Source of the DNA: Gemmiger formicilis
GTDB lineage: Bacteria; Bacillota; Clostridia; Oscillospirales; Ruminococcaceae
Reading direction: 5' to 3'
Length of the DNA stretch: 64,000 nucleotides
Assembly (NCBI RefSeq): GCF_900167555.1
Contig: NZ_FUYF01000006.1
Location: 1-64,000, forward strand
In this document: piece by piece, positions 49,277 through 58,055 of the stretch
Layout: each line of letters starts with the position of its first letter
Numbering within the stretch: position 1 is the stretch's first letter
Program-made: the position numbers and the translations under genes
The notes under the pieces: generated by a model
Told to the model about the DNA's origin: nothing
Databases searched by the model: none
The model's input: the letters and a program-made list of their open reading frames with translations, nothing else

Positions 49277-51793
49277 ATGGAGATCAGAAAACGAAACGGG
49301 GAGTCTGTTCCCTTTCAACAGGAGAAAATTTTCAACGCCATGAAAAAGGCGTTTGACGGACAGGGCCGGGAGATCGGGAGCAGCGAGCTGGATGAGATCC
49401 TCGCCACCGTTCTCGACAATCTCTCCGTCACAGTGCCGCTCACCGTGGAACGTGTGCAGGACGAGGTGGAGCGAACGCTCATGGAGCGCGGACACTATGA
49501 GGTGGCCAAGGCGTACATCCTCTACCGCGAAAAGCGGTCTGCGCTGCGCCGTGTCCGGCATACCATCGCTCGGACGGTGGGGGATGACTCGCTTGACGAG
49601 GTGCTGCGCCGCATCCAGATGGATTTTACCGAGGAAGTCTACTCCCTCGCGGCGCTTCAAATGAAGTTTGAGAGTTTCTGTCGCCCGGGCATGACGGAGG
49701 ATGAGCGGGCTGAGGCACTGACCAAGGCGGCGGTAGAGTTGACTACGGCAGAGGCACCCAAGTGGGAGTTCATCGCGGCGCGGCTTCTGAACCACTCCTT
49801 TCGCTGTCGCAACGCACAGGAATGGGAGGGGCGCGGCGTCGGCGACCTCTATGGCAGGCTTCGCTATCTGACGGATAAGGGACTCTACGGTGACTATATC
49901 CTTGCCCACTATACCCACGAGGAGATTGCCATGGCGGAGGACTTTCTCTGCCCGGAACGGGACGAGCTGTTCACCTACTCCGGCCTTGACCTTCTGCTCA
50001 AACGCTATGTGATCCAGTCACGCAGCCGCGTGCCGCTGGAAACACCGCAGGAGATGTTTTTGGGTATCGCGCTGCATCTTGCTATGAACGAAGGCTCTGA
50101 CCGCATGGGGTGGGTAAAGCGCTTTTACGATATGCTCAGCCGTATGGAGGTCACGATGGCGACACCTACCATGTCTAACGCGCGAAAGCCCTACCATCAG
50201 CTTTCAAGCTGCTTTGTGGACACTGTGCCGGACAGTCTGGACGGCATCTACCGCTCGCTGGACAACTTCGCAAAGGTCTCTAAATTCGGCGGTGGAATGG
50301 GGATGTACTTCGGTAAGGTGCGCGCTGCAGGCAGCACCATCCGCGGCTTTCAAGGGGCGGCGGGTGGTGTTATCCGCTGGATTCGGCTGGTCAACGACAC
50401 CGCCGTGGCGGTGGATCAGTTGGGGATGCGGCAGGGCGCTGTGGCGGTTTACTTAGACGCATGGCACCGGGATCTACCGGAATTCCTTCAACTGCGCACT
50501 AACAATGGCGATGACCGCATGAAGGCGCATGATGTGTTTCCTGCCGTGTGCTATCCGGATCTCTTCTGGCGACTGGCGGAGGAGAACATAGACGCGCCGT
50601 GGCATCTCATGTGTCCGCATGAGATCCTCACGGTCAAGGGCTACGCTCTGGAGGATTACTGGGGTACGGAATGGGAGAAGCGGTATCTGGACTGCGTCAA
50701 TGACCCGCGCATCGAAAAGCGCAGCGTCACCGTCAAGGACATCGTGCGGCTGGTGCTTCGCTCGGCAGTGGAGACCGGCACGCCCTTCGCCTTCAACCGC
50801 GACAGCGTAAATCGTATGAACCCAAACGGCCACGAGGGAATGATCTATTGCTCCAATCTCTGCACGGAGATCGCGCAGAACATGGCGCCCATCGAGCATA
50901 TCAGCACTGAGGTGCACACGGAGAACGGCGACACAGTGGTGGTGACGGCCACACGCCCAGGTGAGTTTGTGGTCTGCAACCTGGCGAGTCTGTCTCTCGG
51001 TAATGTGCCGGTGGAGGACGAGGCCTATATGGAACGCACGGTGGAAACGGCCATCCGCGCACTGGATAATGTGATCGACCTCAACTTCTACCCGTTGGAA
51101 TACGCGCGGCTTACCAATCAGAAGTACCGCAGCATCGGCCTGGGCGTCAGCGGCTACCACCACATGCTGGCAAAGCGCGGCATCCGCTGGGAGAGCGAGG
51201 AGCACCTTGCCTTCACCGACGCGGTGTTCGAGCACATCAACTACGCCGCCGTCAAGGCGGACGCAGCACTGGCACGGGAAAAGGGTCGTTACGCGCTCTT
51301 TGAGGGCAGCGACTGGCAGACGGGCGCTTATTTTGAAAAGCGGGGTTATACCTCCGAAAAGTGGCAGGCGCTTGCGAAAACGGTGGCGGTGCAGGGAATG
51401 CGCAACGCCTATCTGCTGGCGGTCGCACCGACCTCCAGCACATCTATCCTCTCCGGCACGTCGGCGGGCATCGATCCAATTATGAAGAAATTCTTCTTAG
51501 AGGAGAAAAAAGGCAGCATGCTGCCCCGCGTTGCCCCGGAGCTTTCTATGGATACATGGTGGTACTATAAGGCGGCGCATCTGATCGACCAAAGCTGGTC
51601 GGTGCGCGCCGCGGGCCTTCGCCAGAGACATATTGACCAGGCGCAGAGCATGAATCTCTATATCACCAATGACTATTCCATGCGTCAGGTGCTCAGACTG
51701 TATTTAGAGGCGTGGAGGGTCGGCGTCAAGACCATTTACTATGTCCGCAGCAAGGCCCTTGAGGTCGAGGACTGCGAAAGCTGCTCGTCATAA
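49277..51793 (+). CDS. nrdA: Class I ribonucleotide reductase, catalytic alpha subunit
   Basis: 838 residues from ATG 49277 (after GAGGAGAGAATCGAA). Reduces ribonucleoside diphosphates using a radical from the beta subunit. N-terminal ATP-cone (RKRNGESVPFQQEKIFNAMK), barrel with active-site Cys in LSSCFVD, the N-C-E triad in SNLCTEI and the second redox Cys in VVCNLASLSLG. The radical-path tyrosine pair is KTIYYVRS near the end, and the C-terminal shuttle cysteines are CESCSS. All key residues are present. First gene of nrdA-nrdB-trxA-trxB, a complete aerobic system. Confidence 0.95.
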   Translation: MEIRKRNGESVPFQQEKIFNAMKKAFDGQGREIGSSELDEILATVLDNLSVTVPLTVERVQDEVERTLMERGHYEVAKAYILYREKRSALRRVRHTIARTVGDDSLDEVLRRIQMDFTEEVYSLAALQMKFESFCRPGMTEDERAEALTKAAVELTTAEAPKWEFIAARLLNHSFRCRNAQEWEGRGVGDLYGRLRYLTDKGLYGDYILAHYTHEEIAMAEDFLCPERDELFTYSGLDLLLKRYVIQSRSRVPLETPQEMFLGIALHLAMNEGSDRMGWVKRFYDMLSRMEVTMATPTMSNARKPYHQLSSCFVDTVPDSLDGIYRSLDNFAKVSKFGGGMGMYFGKVRAAGSTIRGFQGAAGGVIRWIRLVNDTAVAVDQLGMRQGAVAVYLDAWHRDLPEFLQLRTNNGDDRMKAHDVFPAVCYPDLFWRLAEENIDAPWHLMCPHEILTVKGYALEDYWGTEWEKRYLDCVNDPRIEKRSVTVKDIVRLVLRSAVETGTPFAFNRDSVNRMNPNGHEGMIYCSNLCTEIAQNMAPIEHISTEVHTENGDTVVVTATRPGEFVVCNLASLSLGNVPVEDEAYMERTVETAIRALDNVIDLNFYPLEYARLTNQKYRSIGLGVSGYHHMLAKRGIRWESEEHLAFTDAVFEHINYAAVKADAALAREKGRYALFEGSDWQTGAYFEKRGYTSEKWQALAKTVAVQGMRNAYLLAVAPTSSTSILSGTSAGIDPIMKKFFLEEKKGSMLPRVAPELSMDTWWYYKAAHLIDQSWSVRAAGLRQRHIDQAQSMNLYITNDYSMRQVLRLYLEAWRVGVKTIYYVRSKALEVEDCESCSS

Positions 51794-51803
51794 GGAGGAT
51801 AGC

Positions 51804-52847
51804 ATGACGGAACTGAAGAAAAAGCCCCTCTTTAACCCGGAGGGCGACCCTGATGTGCGCCTGCGGCGCATGATCGGCGGCAATACCACCAACCTCAACG
51901 ACTTCAACAATATGAAGTACGCTTGGGTCAGCGACTGGTACCGGCAGGCCATGAACAACTTTTGGATTCCTGAGGAGATCAATCTCTCGCAGGATGTGAA
52001 GGACTATCCCCGCCTGCTGTCAGCCGAGCGCAGCGCCTACGATAAAATTTTGAGTTTTCTTGTCTTTTTGGATTCCATTCAGACAGCGAACCTGCCTAAT
52101 ATCGGCGCCTACATTACCGCCAACGAGGTCAATCTCTGCCTGTCCATTCAGGCGTTTCAGGAGTGTGTCCACTCACAGAGCTACAGCTATATGCTCGACA
52201 CCATCTGCTCTCCTGTGGAGCGCAATGACATCCTCTACCAATGGAAAACGGACGAGCATCTGCTGCGCCGCAACACCTTCATTGGGGACTGCTACAACGA
52301 GTTTCAGGAGCGGAAGGATGCTCCCACGCTGCTGCGCGTGATGATGGCGAACTATATTTTGGAGGGCATCTATTTTTACAGCGGCTTTATGTTCTTCTAC
52401 AATCTCTCCCGAAACGGGAAGATGCCCGGCTCGGCGCAGGAGATCCGCTATATCAACCGCGACGAGAACACGCACTTGTGGCTGTTCCGCAATATCATCA
52501 CGGAGCTGCAAAAGGAGCAGCCGGAGTTGTTCACCGCCGAGAGCGTACAAGCGCTGCGCGAGATGATGCGTGAGGGCGTGGAGCAGGAGATCGCATGGGG
52601 GCATTATGTGATCGGCGACGACATCCCGGGACTGAACCGGCAGATGATCAGCGATTACATCCGCTATCTCGGCAATCTTCGCTGGACGAGCCTTGGCTAT
52701 CCGGCATTGTATCCGGGCTTTGAGAGCGAACCGGAGAGCATGGAATGGGTCAGCCAGTACGCCGACGCCAACATGGTCAAGACCGATTTCTTTGAGGCAC
52801 GCAGTACCGCCTACGCCAAGAGTACCGCACTGATAGACGATTTATAA
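51804..52847 (+). CDS. nrdB: Class I ribonucleotide reductase, radical-generating beta subunit
   Basis: 347 residues from ATG 51804 after AAGGAGGATAGC, 10 bp downstream of nrdA. Ferritin-like metal site: acidic ligand in FLDSIQ, ECVHSQSY (ExxH with the tyrosine radical candidate four residues on), EGIYFYSGF and RDENTHLW. The tyrosine is present, so a Tyr-radical subclass (Ia/Ib-like) is expected rather than the tyrosine-free Ic type. Needs oxygen for radical formation, unusual beside strict-anaerobe defences. Confidence 0.94.
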   Translation: MTELKKKPLFNPEGDPDVRLRRMIGGNTTNLNDFNNMKYAWVSDWYRQAMNNFWIPEEINLSQDVKDYPRLLSAERSAYDKILSFLVFLDSIQTANLPNIGAYITANEVNLCLSIQAFQECVHSQSYSYMLDTICSPVERNDILYQWKTDEHLLRRNTFIGDCYNEFQERKDAPTLLRVMMANYILEGIYFYSGFMFFYNLSRNGKMPGSAQEIRYINRDENTHLWLFRNIITELQKEQPELFTAESVQALREMMREGVEQEIAWGHYVIGDDIPGLNRQMISDYIRYLGNLRWTSLGYPALYPGFESEPESMEWVSQYADANMVKTDFFEARSTAYAKSTALIDDL

Positions 52848-52874
52848 GAAAACAAAGGAAAGGAGCTGGCAGAT

Positions 52875-53198
52875 ATGGCAGCTATGAACATGAATCAGGA
52901 GCAGTTTAAGCAGTTGATCCGGGAGGAAAAGCCTGTTTTGGTGGATTTCTGGGCGCCCTGGTGCAGCTATTGCCGGAGGATCGGCCCTGCGTATGAGAAG
53001 ATTGGAGAGGAATACGCGGACAGCCTTGCCGTCGGCAAGATCAATATTGACGAGGAGCCGCAGCTGGCGGGGGCCGAGGGGATCAAGGTCATCCCGACTC
53101 TGGTGCTGTTCCGGAACGGAAAGGCCGTGGGTTCCATCACCGCGCCCGGCTCAAAGGCAGAGATCGACCGTTTCATTCAGGAAGCCTTGGCGAAATAA
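52875..53198 (+). CDS. trxA: Thioredoxin with atypical CSYC active site
   Basis: 107 residues. Thioredoxin fold with VLVDFWAPWCSYCRRIGP as the active-site segment and cis-proline loop VIPTLVLF. The dipeptide between the cysteines is SY instead of GP, which would change redox potential. Starts after GGAAAGGAGCTGGCAGAT. Located between nrdB and the reductase gene, it most likely regenerates the RNR C-terminal cysteines. Confidence 0.92.
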   Translation: MAAMNMNQEQFKQLIREEKPVLVDFWAPWCSYCRRIGPAYEKIGEEYADSLAVGKINIDEEPQLAGAEGIKVIPTLVLFRNGKAVGSITAPGSKAEIDRFIQEALAK

Positions 53199-53212
53199 CG
53201 GAGGATTCAGAT

Positions 53213-54142
53213 ATGAACAACAATCATGTTTATGATATGATTGTGGTGGGCGGCGGACCGGGCGGCTACACCGCCGCCCTGTACGCGGCACGGGCGGGGC
53301 TGGACACCATCGTGCTGGAAAAACTGTCTGCCGGTGGGCAGATGGCCCTGACCGAGCAGATCGACAACTACCCCGGCTTTGAGAACGGGATCGACGGCTT
53401 CTCTCTGGCGGAGAAGATGCAAAAGCAGGCGGAGCGTTTTGGGGCACGCAGCGAATACGCAGAAGTCCTCCGCATGGATCTGACGGCGGTTCCCAAGCTC
53501 GTGGAGACCAGCGAGGGGATCTTCCGGGGGAAAACCGTGGTGCTGGCCACCGGTGCGGACCCCAGAACGCTGGGCGTGGCCGGAGAGTCGGAACTGGTGG
53601 GCCGGGGCGTGGCCTACTGCGCCGCCTGCGATGGGATGTTTTACAAGGGCAAAACGGTGGTCGTGGTGGGCGGTGGCAATTCCGCCGCGGCAGATGCCCT
53701 CCTTCTCAGCCGCGTGGCGAAAAAAGTGATCCTCGTCCACCGCAGAGACACCCTGCGGGCCACCAAGATCTATCACGAGCCGCTGGCACAGGCCGAAAAC
53801 GTGGAATTCCGTTGGAACAGCGTCATTTCCGCGCTGCTTTCCGGGGACAGGCTGACCGGCGTCCGCCTGCGGGACACCGTCACTGGTGAGGAAAGCGTGG
53901 TGGACTGCGACGGCGTATTTGTCAGCGTGGGCCGACAGCCCGCCACGGCGCTGGCGGTGGGTCAACTGGCGCTGGACGGCGGCGGCTATATCGTGGCCGG
54001 AGAGACCACGGAAACCAGTATTCCCGGCGTTTACGCCGTGGGCGACGTGCGGACGAAGCCCCTCCGTCAGGTGGTCACCGCCGTGGCGGACGGCGCGGTG
54101 GCAGTCCACATGGCGGAGAAATATATCGCGGAAAACCGATAA
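53213..54142 (+). CDS. trxB: Thioredoxin reductase
   Basis: 309 residues. FAD-binding GGGPGGYTAALYAARAG at the N-terminus, redox CAAC (in AYCAACDGMF, relatives have CATC), NAD(P)-binding GGGNSAAADALLLS with HRRDTLRATK favouring NADPH, and the C-terminal FAD motif GVYAVGDVRTKPLRQ. 14 bp after trxA. It completes electron supply for ribonucleotide reduction. Confidence 0.94.
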   Translation: MNNNHVYDMIVVGGGPGGYTAALYAARAGLDTIVLEKLSAGGQMALTEQIDNYPGFENGIDGFSLAEKMQKQAERFGARSEYAEVLRMDLTAVPKLVETSEGIFRGKTVVLATGADPRTLGVAGESELVGRGVAYCAACDGMFYKGKTVVVVGGGNSAAADALLLSRVAKKVILVHRRDTLRATKIYHEPLAQAENVEFRWNSVISALLSGDRLTGVRLRDTVTGEESVVDCDGVFVSVGRQPATALAVGQLALDGGGYIVAGETTETSIPGVYAVGDVRTKPLRQVVTAVADGAVAVHMAEKYIAENR

Positions 54143-54321
54143 GGGAGGTAGATTGAAAAAGCCATGTTTAAGGTCAGGCCGGATACGACCGCAGTGGGGA
54201 TGCCGACATATCCGCAAGGCAAACTGCCAGAGTGATGGCAGATAAGATAACCCATGTAAGATCGGGAGATATGTTGTCTCTCCATATCCAGTCCACGCAA
54301 CAGTGAGCAACTGAACACAAA

Positions 54322-54357
54322 ACACAGCCACAGATGTACTCTGCGGCTGTGTTTTTA
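54322..54357 (+). terminator. Terminator of the nrd-trx operon
   Basis: ACACAGCC ... GGCTGTGT with an inner CAG/CTG stem, then TTTTT. Confidence 0.8.
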
Positions 54358-54590
54358 TGCGTGGTATACCGCGTGACAAGCGGTTTTACTGTGATGGCGT
54401 CACATAATTTGAGAAAATCGGCGCGGCGCTGCTCCGGTTGTACGATTAGGCTCGTTGAGCTCTGCAAAGCTTTTGGAGTTCAAACAGAAAATGCCCACAG
54501 CCAAAGCGGCTGTGAGTATGATCAAATCAGATTGTACGAGCTGACGCTGTCCTGCCGATCTCTACAGACCGTAGCTGCTTCTTCCATCTG

Positions 54591-54622
54591 CAAAACCCCG
54601 ACGCTCCGTGGCTGACGGGGTT
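54591..54622 (-). terminator. Terminator of the second Crp/Fnr gene
   Basis: On the minus strand AACCCCG ... CGGGGTT followed by TTG. Confidence 0.65.
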
Positions 54623-54656
54623 ATCCGCACTTGCTAATACGCCCAAAGGGGGCTCC

Positions 54657-55352
54657 TTAACGCGCAGAAGGAAAGGGACGGTCAGCCTCCGGCGTTTTGA
54701 GAAGGAAATGGCTTTTGTGAAAGTCGAGCAGGCCCTCATCCCGCATTTTTCCAAGCTCCACGGACAGCCCGCTGCGCTCCACACCGAGGTAATCCGCAAG
54801 CTGCTGCCTTGAAAACGGAATGTCGAACTCATAGACCCCGCGTCGCAGTGCCTCAGCGGAAAAATAGGACATCAGCTTTGCACGCGTCGTGCGCTGGCCC
54901 ATGTGGGTGAGCTTTTCGTTGAGCCGCAGGTTCTTCTCTGCTAACTCGCCCAGCAGATTGCGGATGAACCGGCTATGGTAGGAGCAGGCGGAGGGGCACA
55001 CGCTCAAAACGCGCCTTATGTGTAGAAACATCACCGTCATCGTGCTCTCCGCCTCCACGCTCACGTTCAGCACCGCTCCCGGCGCGCAGGCAAACACATC
55101 CGCGAAGGTCTGCCCCGGCCCGGTCTTGGAGAGGATGTTGCGGTTTCCCCAGATATCCTCCTGCATAATGAGGGCGCTGCCCGCCAACACAAGGCCCACC
55201 TCCTCCACCGCCTCTCCGGCGCGAAGCAGGCGGGAGCCTTTTGGAAAGGTGTCGATCCTTGCCCCGAGGCAGGAGAGCATGGTGGCAAGCTCGTCGTCGG
55301 AAATACCGGAGAAAAGCGCCGTGGCGTGGAGCGCCGGGAAAAATTCTTTCAT
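54657..55352 (-). CDS. Crp/Fnr-family regulator (second)
   Basis: 231 residues. Sensor beta-barrel (FPKGSRLLRAGEAVEEVGLV, DIWGNRNILSKTGPGQTFAD), dimer helix, and HTH (FSRQQLADYLGVERSGLSVELGKM). Cysteines are scattered (SCLG, FACAPG, CPSACSY) without a classic Fnr cluster. Divergent from the DUF2249-flavodiiron operon. The palindrome GTTGAAAATTCAAC lies 16 bp before its own start and near -41 of the divergent promoter, giving activation of the operon and likely self-repression. Probably an NO/oxygen-responsive regulator. Confidence 0.87.
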   Translation of the reverse strand: MKEFFPALHATALFSGISDDELATMLSCLGARIDTFPKGSRLLRAGEAVEEVGLVLAGSALIMQEDIWGNRNILSKTGPGQTFADVFACAPGAVLNVSVEAESTMTVMFLHIRRVLSVCPSACSYHSRFIRNLLGELAEKNLRLNEKLTHMGQRTTRAKLMSYFSAEALRRGVYEFDIPFSRQQLADYLGVERSGLSVELGKMRDEGLLDFHKSHFLLKTPEADRPFPSAR

Positions 55353-55367
55353 AAAAAGTTCTCTTTC

Positions 55368-55409
55368 GTTGAAAATTCAACTGACTTGTTGCTTTTAGTA
55401 TAGTACAAT
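55368..55409 (+). promoter_or_regulatory. Divergent promoter with Fnr-like palindrome
   Basis: Perfect palindrome GTTGAAAATTCAAC at 55368-55381 (centre 55374.5). TACAAT -10 at 55404-55409, so the site is centred at about -41.5. Confidence 0.68.
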
Positions 55410-55472
55410 GAACGCACAAAAGCAACAGGAGCTTCGAAGAGGCGTGAGCTTTCTGCAAGAGAGGCAAAGACT

Positions 55473-55730
55473 ATGAGTTATGAAAACTGGAAGGACAAAA
55501 TCGGCACATTTGAAGTGATGGACGTGCGGGGCAAAAAGATGGACTTCCTCCCCGCATTGAAGGCAAAGGCTGCCGCACTGAAAAACGGCGAAGGACTGCA
55601 TATCATCCAGACCTTTGAGCCTGTCCCCCTGTATCCGGTGCTGGCCCTTATGGGCTTTGAGCATCACACAGAGAAGGTGAGCGGCAGCGAATATCACATC
55701 TGGTTTTATCGAGTGAAGAAAGGAGAATAA
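55473..55730 (+). CDS. DUF2249-domain protein
   Basis: 85 residues, a single DUF2249 domain (FEVMDVRGKKMDFLPALKAK, then GEGLHIIQTFEPVPLYPVL, HHTEKVSGSEYHIWF). DUF2249 proteins are small TusA-like folds often found with NO/oxygen-response genes; function is not established. Followed after 4 bp by a larger paralogue starting with nearly the same residues, so a tandem duplication is likely. Confidence 0.85.
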   Translation: MSYENWKDKIGTFEVMDVRGKKMDFLPALKAKAAALKNGEGLHIIQTFEPVPLYPVLALMGFEHHTEKVSGSEYHIWFYRVKKGE

Positions 55731-55734
55731 CCGC

Positions 55735-56427
55735 ATGAGCTACGAAAACTGGAAGAATAAGGCGCAGGGGTTTCAGACCGTGGATGTGCGCCATATACAG
55801 GGCAGCTTCTTTGAAGGGCTGAAGAAAAGAGCCGAGGCGTTGGAGGTGGGCGAAGGATTACACATCATCCAGACCTTTGAGCCGCATCCACTGTACGCTG
55901 TCATGGAGGGCTTGGGCTACGAGCACCACACCGAGCAGCGGAGTGAGGCGGAGTTCCATGTCTGGTTCTGCCGTGTGGAGAAGAAGGAAGGAGACAGCTC
56001 CGCTCCCTTCAAGCCGCTGGCTCTTTTGAACTATCCCATGATCGATGAAAAGCTGGGGCAGATCGCCGTGGATTTTTGGGAGACCACATGGCAGAGCGAG
56101 AATCGCGTACTGCCCTACGAAACGCGGCTGCTGCTGTCCCTGACCAACGCTGTCGGTGCGGGCCGGATGAGGCAGGCGGCGCGGGAGCTGGTAAAGGCAT
56201 ATATCCACGGTGTGGAGAGCGCCGCGTTGGACGATGTGTTCGAGCTGCTGGCATGGAATCAGGGTATCGGTTTTTTCAGCAGCGAGATCGGCCCCTCGGC
56301 GCTGTTTCAGGCGTACAAGCTCATTAAAAACGGTGAGAAGCAGGGCAAGTCCCGGGAGGATATCTGCAGTGCGCTGCGCGAGAAATTCGGGGAGAAGAAC
56401 CCGGAGATGCAGGTCCTGAACAGATGA
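55735..56427 (+). CDS. DUF2249 domain fused to a helical AhpD/CMD-like domain
   Basis: 230 residues. 1-80: DUF2249 (MSYENWKNKAQGFQTVDVRH; GEGLHIIQTFEPHPLYAV). 95-200: helices resembling carboxymuconolactone-decarboxylase/AhpD proteins (YPMIDEKLGQIAVDFWETTW, YETRLLLSLTNAVGAGRMRQ) but without the CxxC active site, so not a peroxidase by that mechanism. The tail is charged. Co-transcribed with the small paralogue and the flavodiiron gene; perhaps an electron-transfer or sensor partner (inference). Confidence 0.75.
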   Translation: MSYENWKNKAQGFQTVDVRHIQGSFFEGLKKRAEALEVGEGLHIIQTFEPHPLYAVMEGLGYEHHTEQRSEAEFHVWFCRVEKKEGDSSAPFKPLALLNYPMIDEKLGQIAVDFWETTWQSENRVLPYETRLLLSLTNAVGAGRMRQAARELVKAYIHGVESAALDDVFELLAWNQGIGFFSSEIGPSALFQAYKLIKNGEKQGKSREDICSALREKFGEKNPEMQVLNR

Positions 56428-56446
56428 TAAGGAGTTGTTTTGTATT

Positions 56447-57628
56447 ATGACCATTCAAACGGTAACAGATGCCATTCGCTATGTAGGGGTGGATGATAAC
56501 ACATTGGCACTCTTTGAAAACCAGTACCCCGTCCAGCCTATGGGAGTGAGCTACAACTCCTATGTCATTCTGGATGAGAAGATCGCCGTGATGGACAGCG
56601 TGGACGCACGGGCGGCGGAAGAATGGCTTTCCAATGTGGCGCGGGTGTTGGAGGGGCGCAGCCCCGACTATCTTGTGGTCACACACATGGAGCCGGATCA
56701 TTCCGGCAGCCTCATGCGGCTGGCACAAAAGTACCCGGAGATGAAGATCGTGGGAAACGCGAAAACATTTACCATGATCAAGCAGTTCTTCGGCACAGGT
56801 GCATTTTCGGAAGACCGTCTGCTGGAGGTTGGCGAAAGAGATACGCTTTCCTTGGGTTTGCACCGGCTGCGCTTTCTGCTGGCGCCGATGGTACACTGGC
56901 CGGAGGTGATGGCAGCGTATGAAGAGGAGGAAAAGATCCTGTTCTCGGCGGATGCCTTCGGCCGCTTCGGTTCACTGGAACGGACTGCCCGTGCCCCCTG
57001 GGCGCCGCAGGCCCGGCGGTATTATTACAACATCGTCGGAAAGTATGGCGCACAGGTGCAGGCGCTGCTGAAAAAAATCTCCGCGCTGGAGATCAAAACG
57101 ATCTGCCCGCTCCATGGCCCCATGCTCACAGAAGACTTGGGGGAGTATCTGCGGCTCTATGATCTCTGGTCACAATGGAAACCGGAAAAACCGGAGGGCA
57201 TCCTGATCGCTCACGCATCCATCCATGGAAATACCGCATATGCATCGGAGGCCCTCAAGAGCAAGCTGGAGGGAAAAGGTGCGCAAGTCACCATGTGCGA
57301 TCTGACGGCAACAGACCTTTCCTATGCCGTGACCAGCGCATTCTACTGTGGGAAACTGGTGTTGGCCTGCTCCACTTATGACGGAGGACTGTTCCCGCCC
57401 ATGAAGGCCTTTTTGGATCATTTACAGACAAAGGGATTCCGAAACCGCCGGATCGGCCTCATGGAAAACGGCTCATGGGCCCCTGCTGCCGCGCGGCTGA
57501 TGCGCGCCGAGTTGGAAAAGATGAAGGAACTCCGACTGTGTGAAACAGATGTATCGCTGCGCGGCGCACTGAACCAAACCAGCGAAGCGCAGATGGACGC
57601 TCTGGTGGCGGAGCTCTGCGCGGAGTAG
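56447..57628 (+). CDS. Flavodiiron protein (A-type, O2/NO reductase)
   Basis: 393 residues. Metallo-beta-lactamase-like diiron domain with HMEPDHSG (HxExDH), His in MVHWPEVM, Asp in FSADAFG and His in PLHGP: the full ligand set. Flavodoxin domain from about 250 (ILIAHASIHGNTAYASEALK, STYDGGLFPPMKAFL). Reduces oxygen to water and/or NO to N2O in the cytoplasm; no rubredoxin extension, so it needs an external donor. ATG 56447 is 12 nt after AAGGAG. Last gene of the operon under the Fnr-like site. Confidence 0.93.
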   Translation: MTIQTVTDAIRYVGVDDNTLALFENQYPVQPMGVSYNSYVILDEKIAVMDSVDARAAEEWLSNVARVLEGRSPDYLVVTHMEPDHSGSLMRLAQKYPEMKIVGNAKTFTMIKQFFGTGAFSEDRLLEVGERDTLSLGLHRLRFLLAPMVHWPEVMAAYEEEEKILFSADAFGRFGSLERTARAPWAPQARRYYYNIVGKYGAQVQALLKKISALEIKTICPLHGPMLTEDLGEYLRLYDLWSQWKPEKPEGILIAHASIHGNTAYASEALKSKLEGKGAQVTMCDLTATDLSYAVTSAFYCGKLVLACSTYDGGLFPPMKAFLDHLQTKGFRNRRIGLMENGSWAPAAARLMRAELEKMKELRLCETDVSLRGALNQTSEAQMDALVAELCAE

Positions 57629-58020
57629 GCGGCGAGTCTGGCTTCGTCTGTCCGCCCGATGCCTCAAAAGCAAAACATCGTCGCTGATTTATTTACGGAA
57701 AGAAGAATCTGTCTGAGCTTATTTCGATGATACAAGATTACCATGTGAAAGAAAATGGCGAGAATTTGATTACCTGTAGGATAGAAATGCAAGGAGAGCA
57801 CAGGGCAATCAAATACACAGGAAAGCATTTCTTGGCTTTGCAAAAGGCCATCGGGTTTTATTCTGATGATGCTAAATGATGTCGCGGAAAACAAATACTC
57901 TGGAAAGAGACACACCAGCTGTGATTGGAAGAACTACAAGATGCTTTTGAAGTGTTTGAGAACGCCGCCAATGGTGATTGGTTATCTAAAAACTTGGGAG
58001 CAGCATAGAATAACGCAATC
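57629..58020. other. Decayed coding fragments
   Basis: No intact gene. One plus-strand fragment near 57710-57880 reads ISMIQDYHVKENGENLITCR... and another near 57930-58005 reads LEELQDAFEVFENAANGDWL. Both look like small mobile-element proteins interrupted by stops; family not recognised. Confidence 0.3.
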
Positions 58021-58055
58021 TACCGCCTTATCGTGAGATGGGGCGGTATTTTTTT
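58021..58055 (+). terminator. Terminator hairpin
   Basis: TACCGCC ... GGCGGTA followed by seven T. Confidence 0.75.

Larger units (their letters stand above)
54143..54656. other. Intergenic region after trxB
   Basis: About 510 bp. A short frame follows a GGGAGG at 54143-54150 but resembles nothing I know. Then come the trxB terminator, GC-mixed sequence without a supported gene, and the terminator of the convergent Crp/Fnr gene. Confidence 0.4.

Noticed and set aside
53207-54379. 390-codon minus-strand frame
   Set aside because: Antisense to thioredoxin reductase, which has all family motifs.
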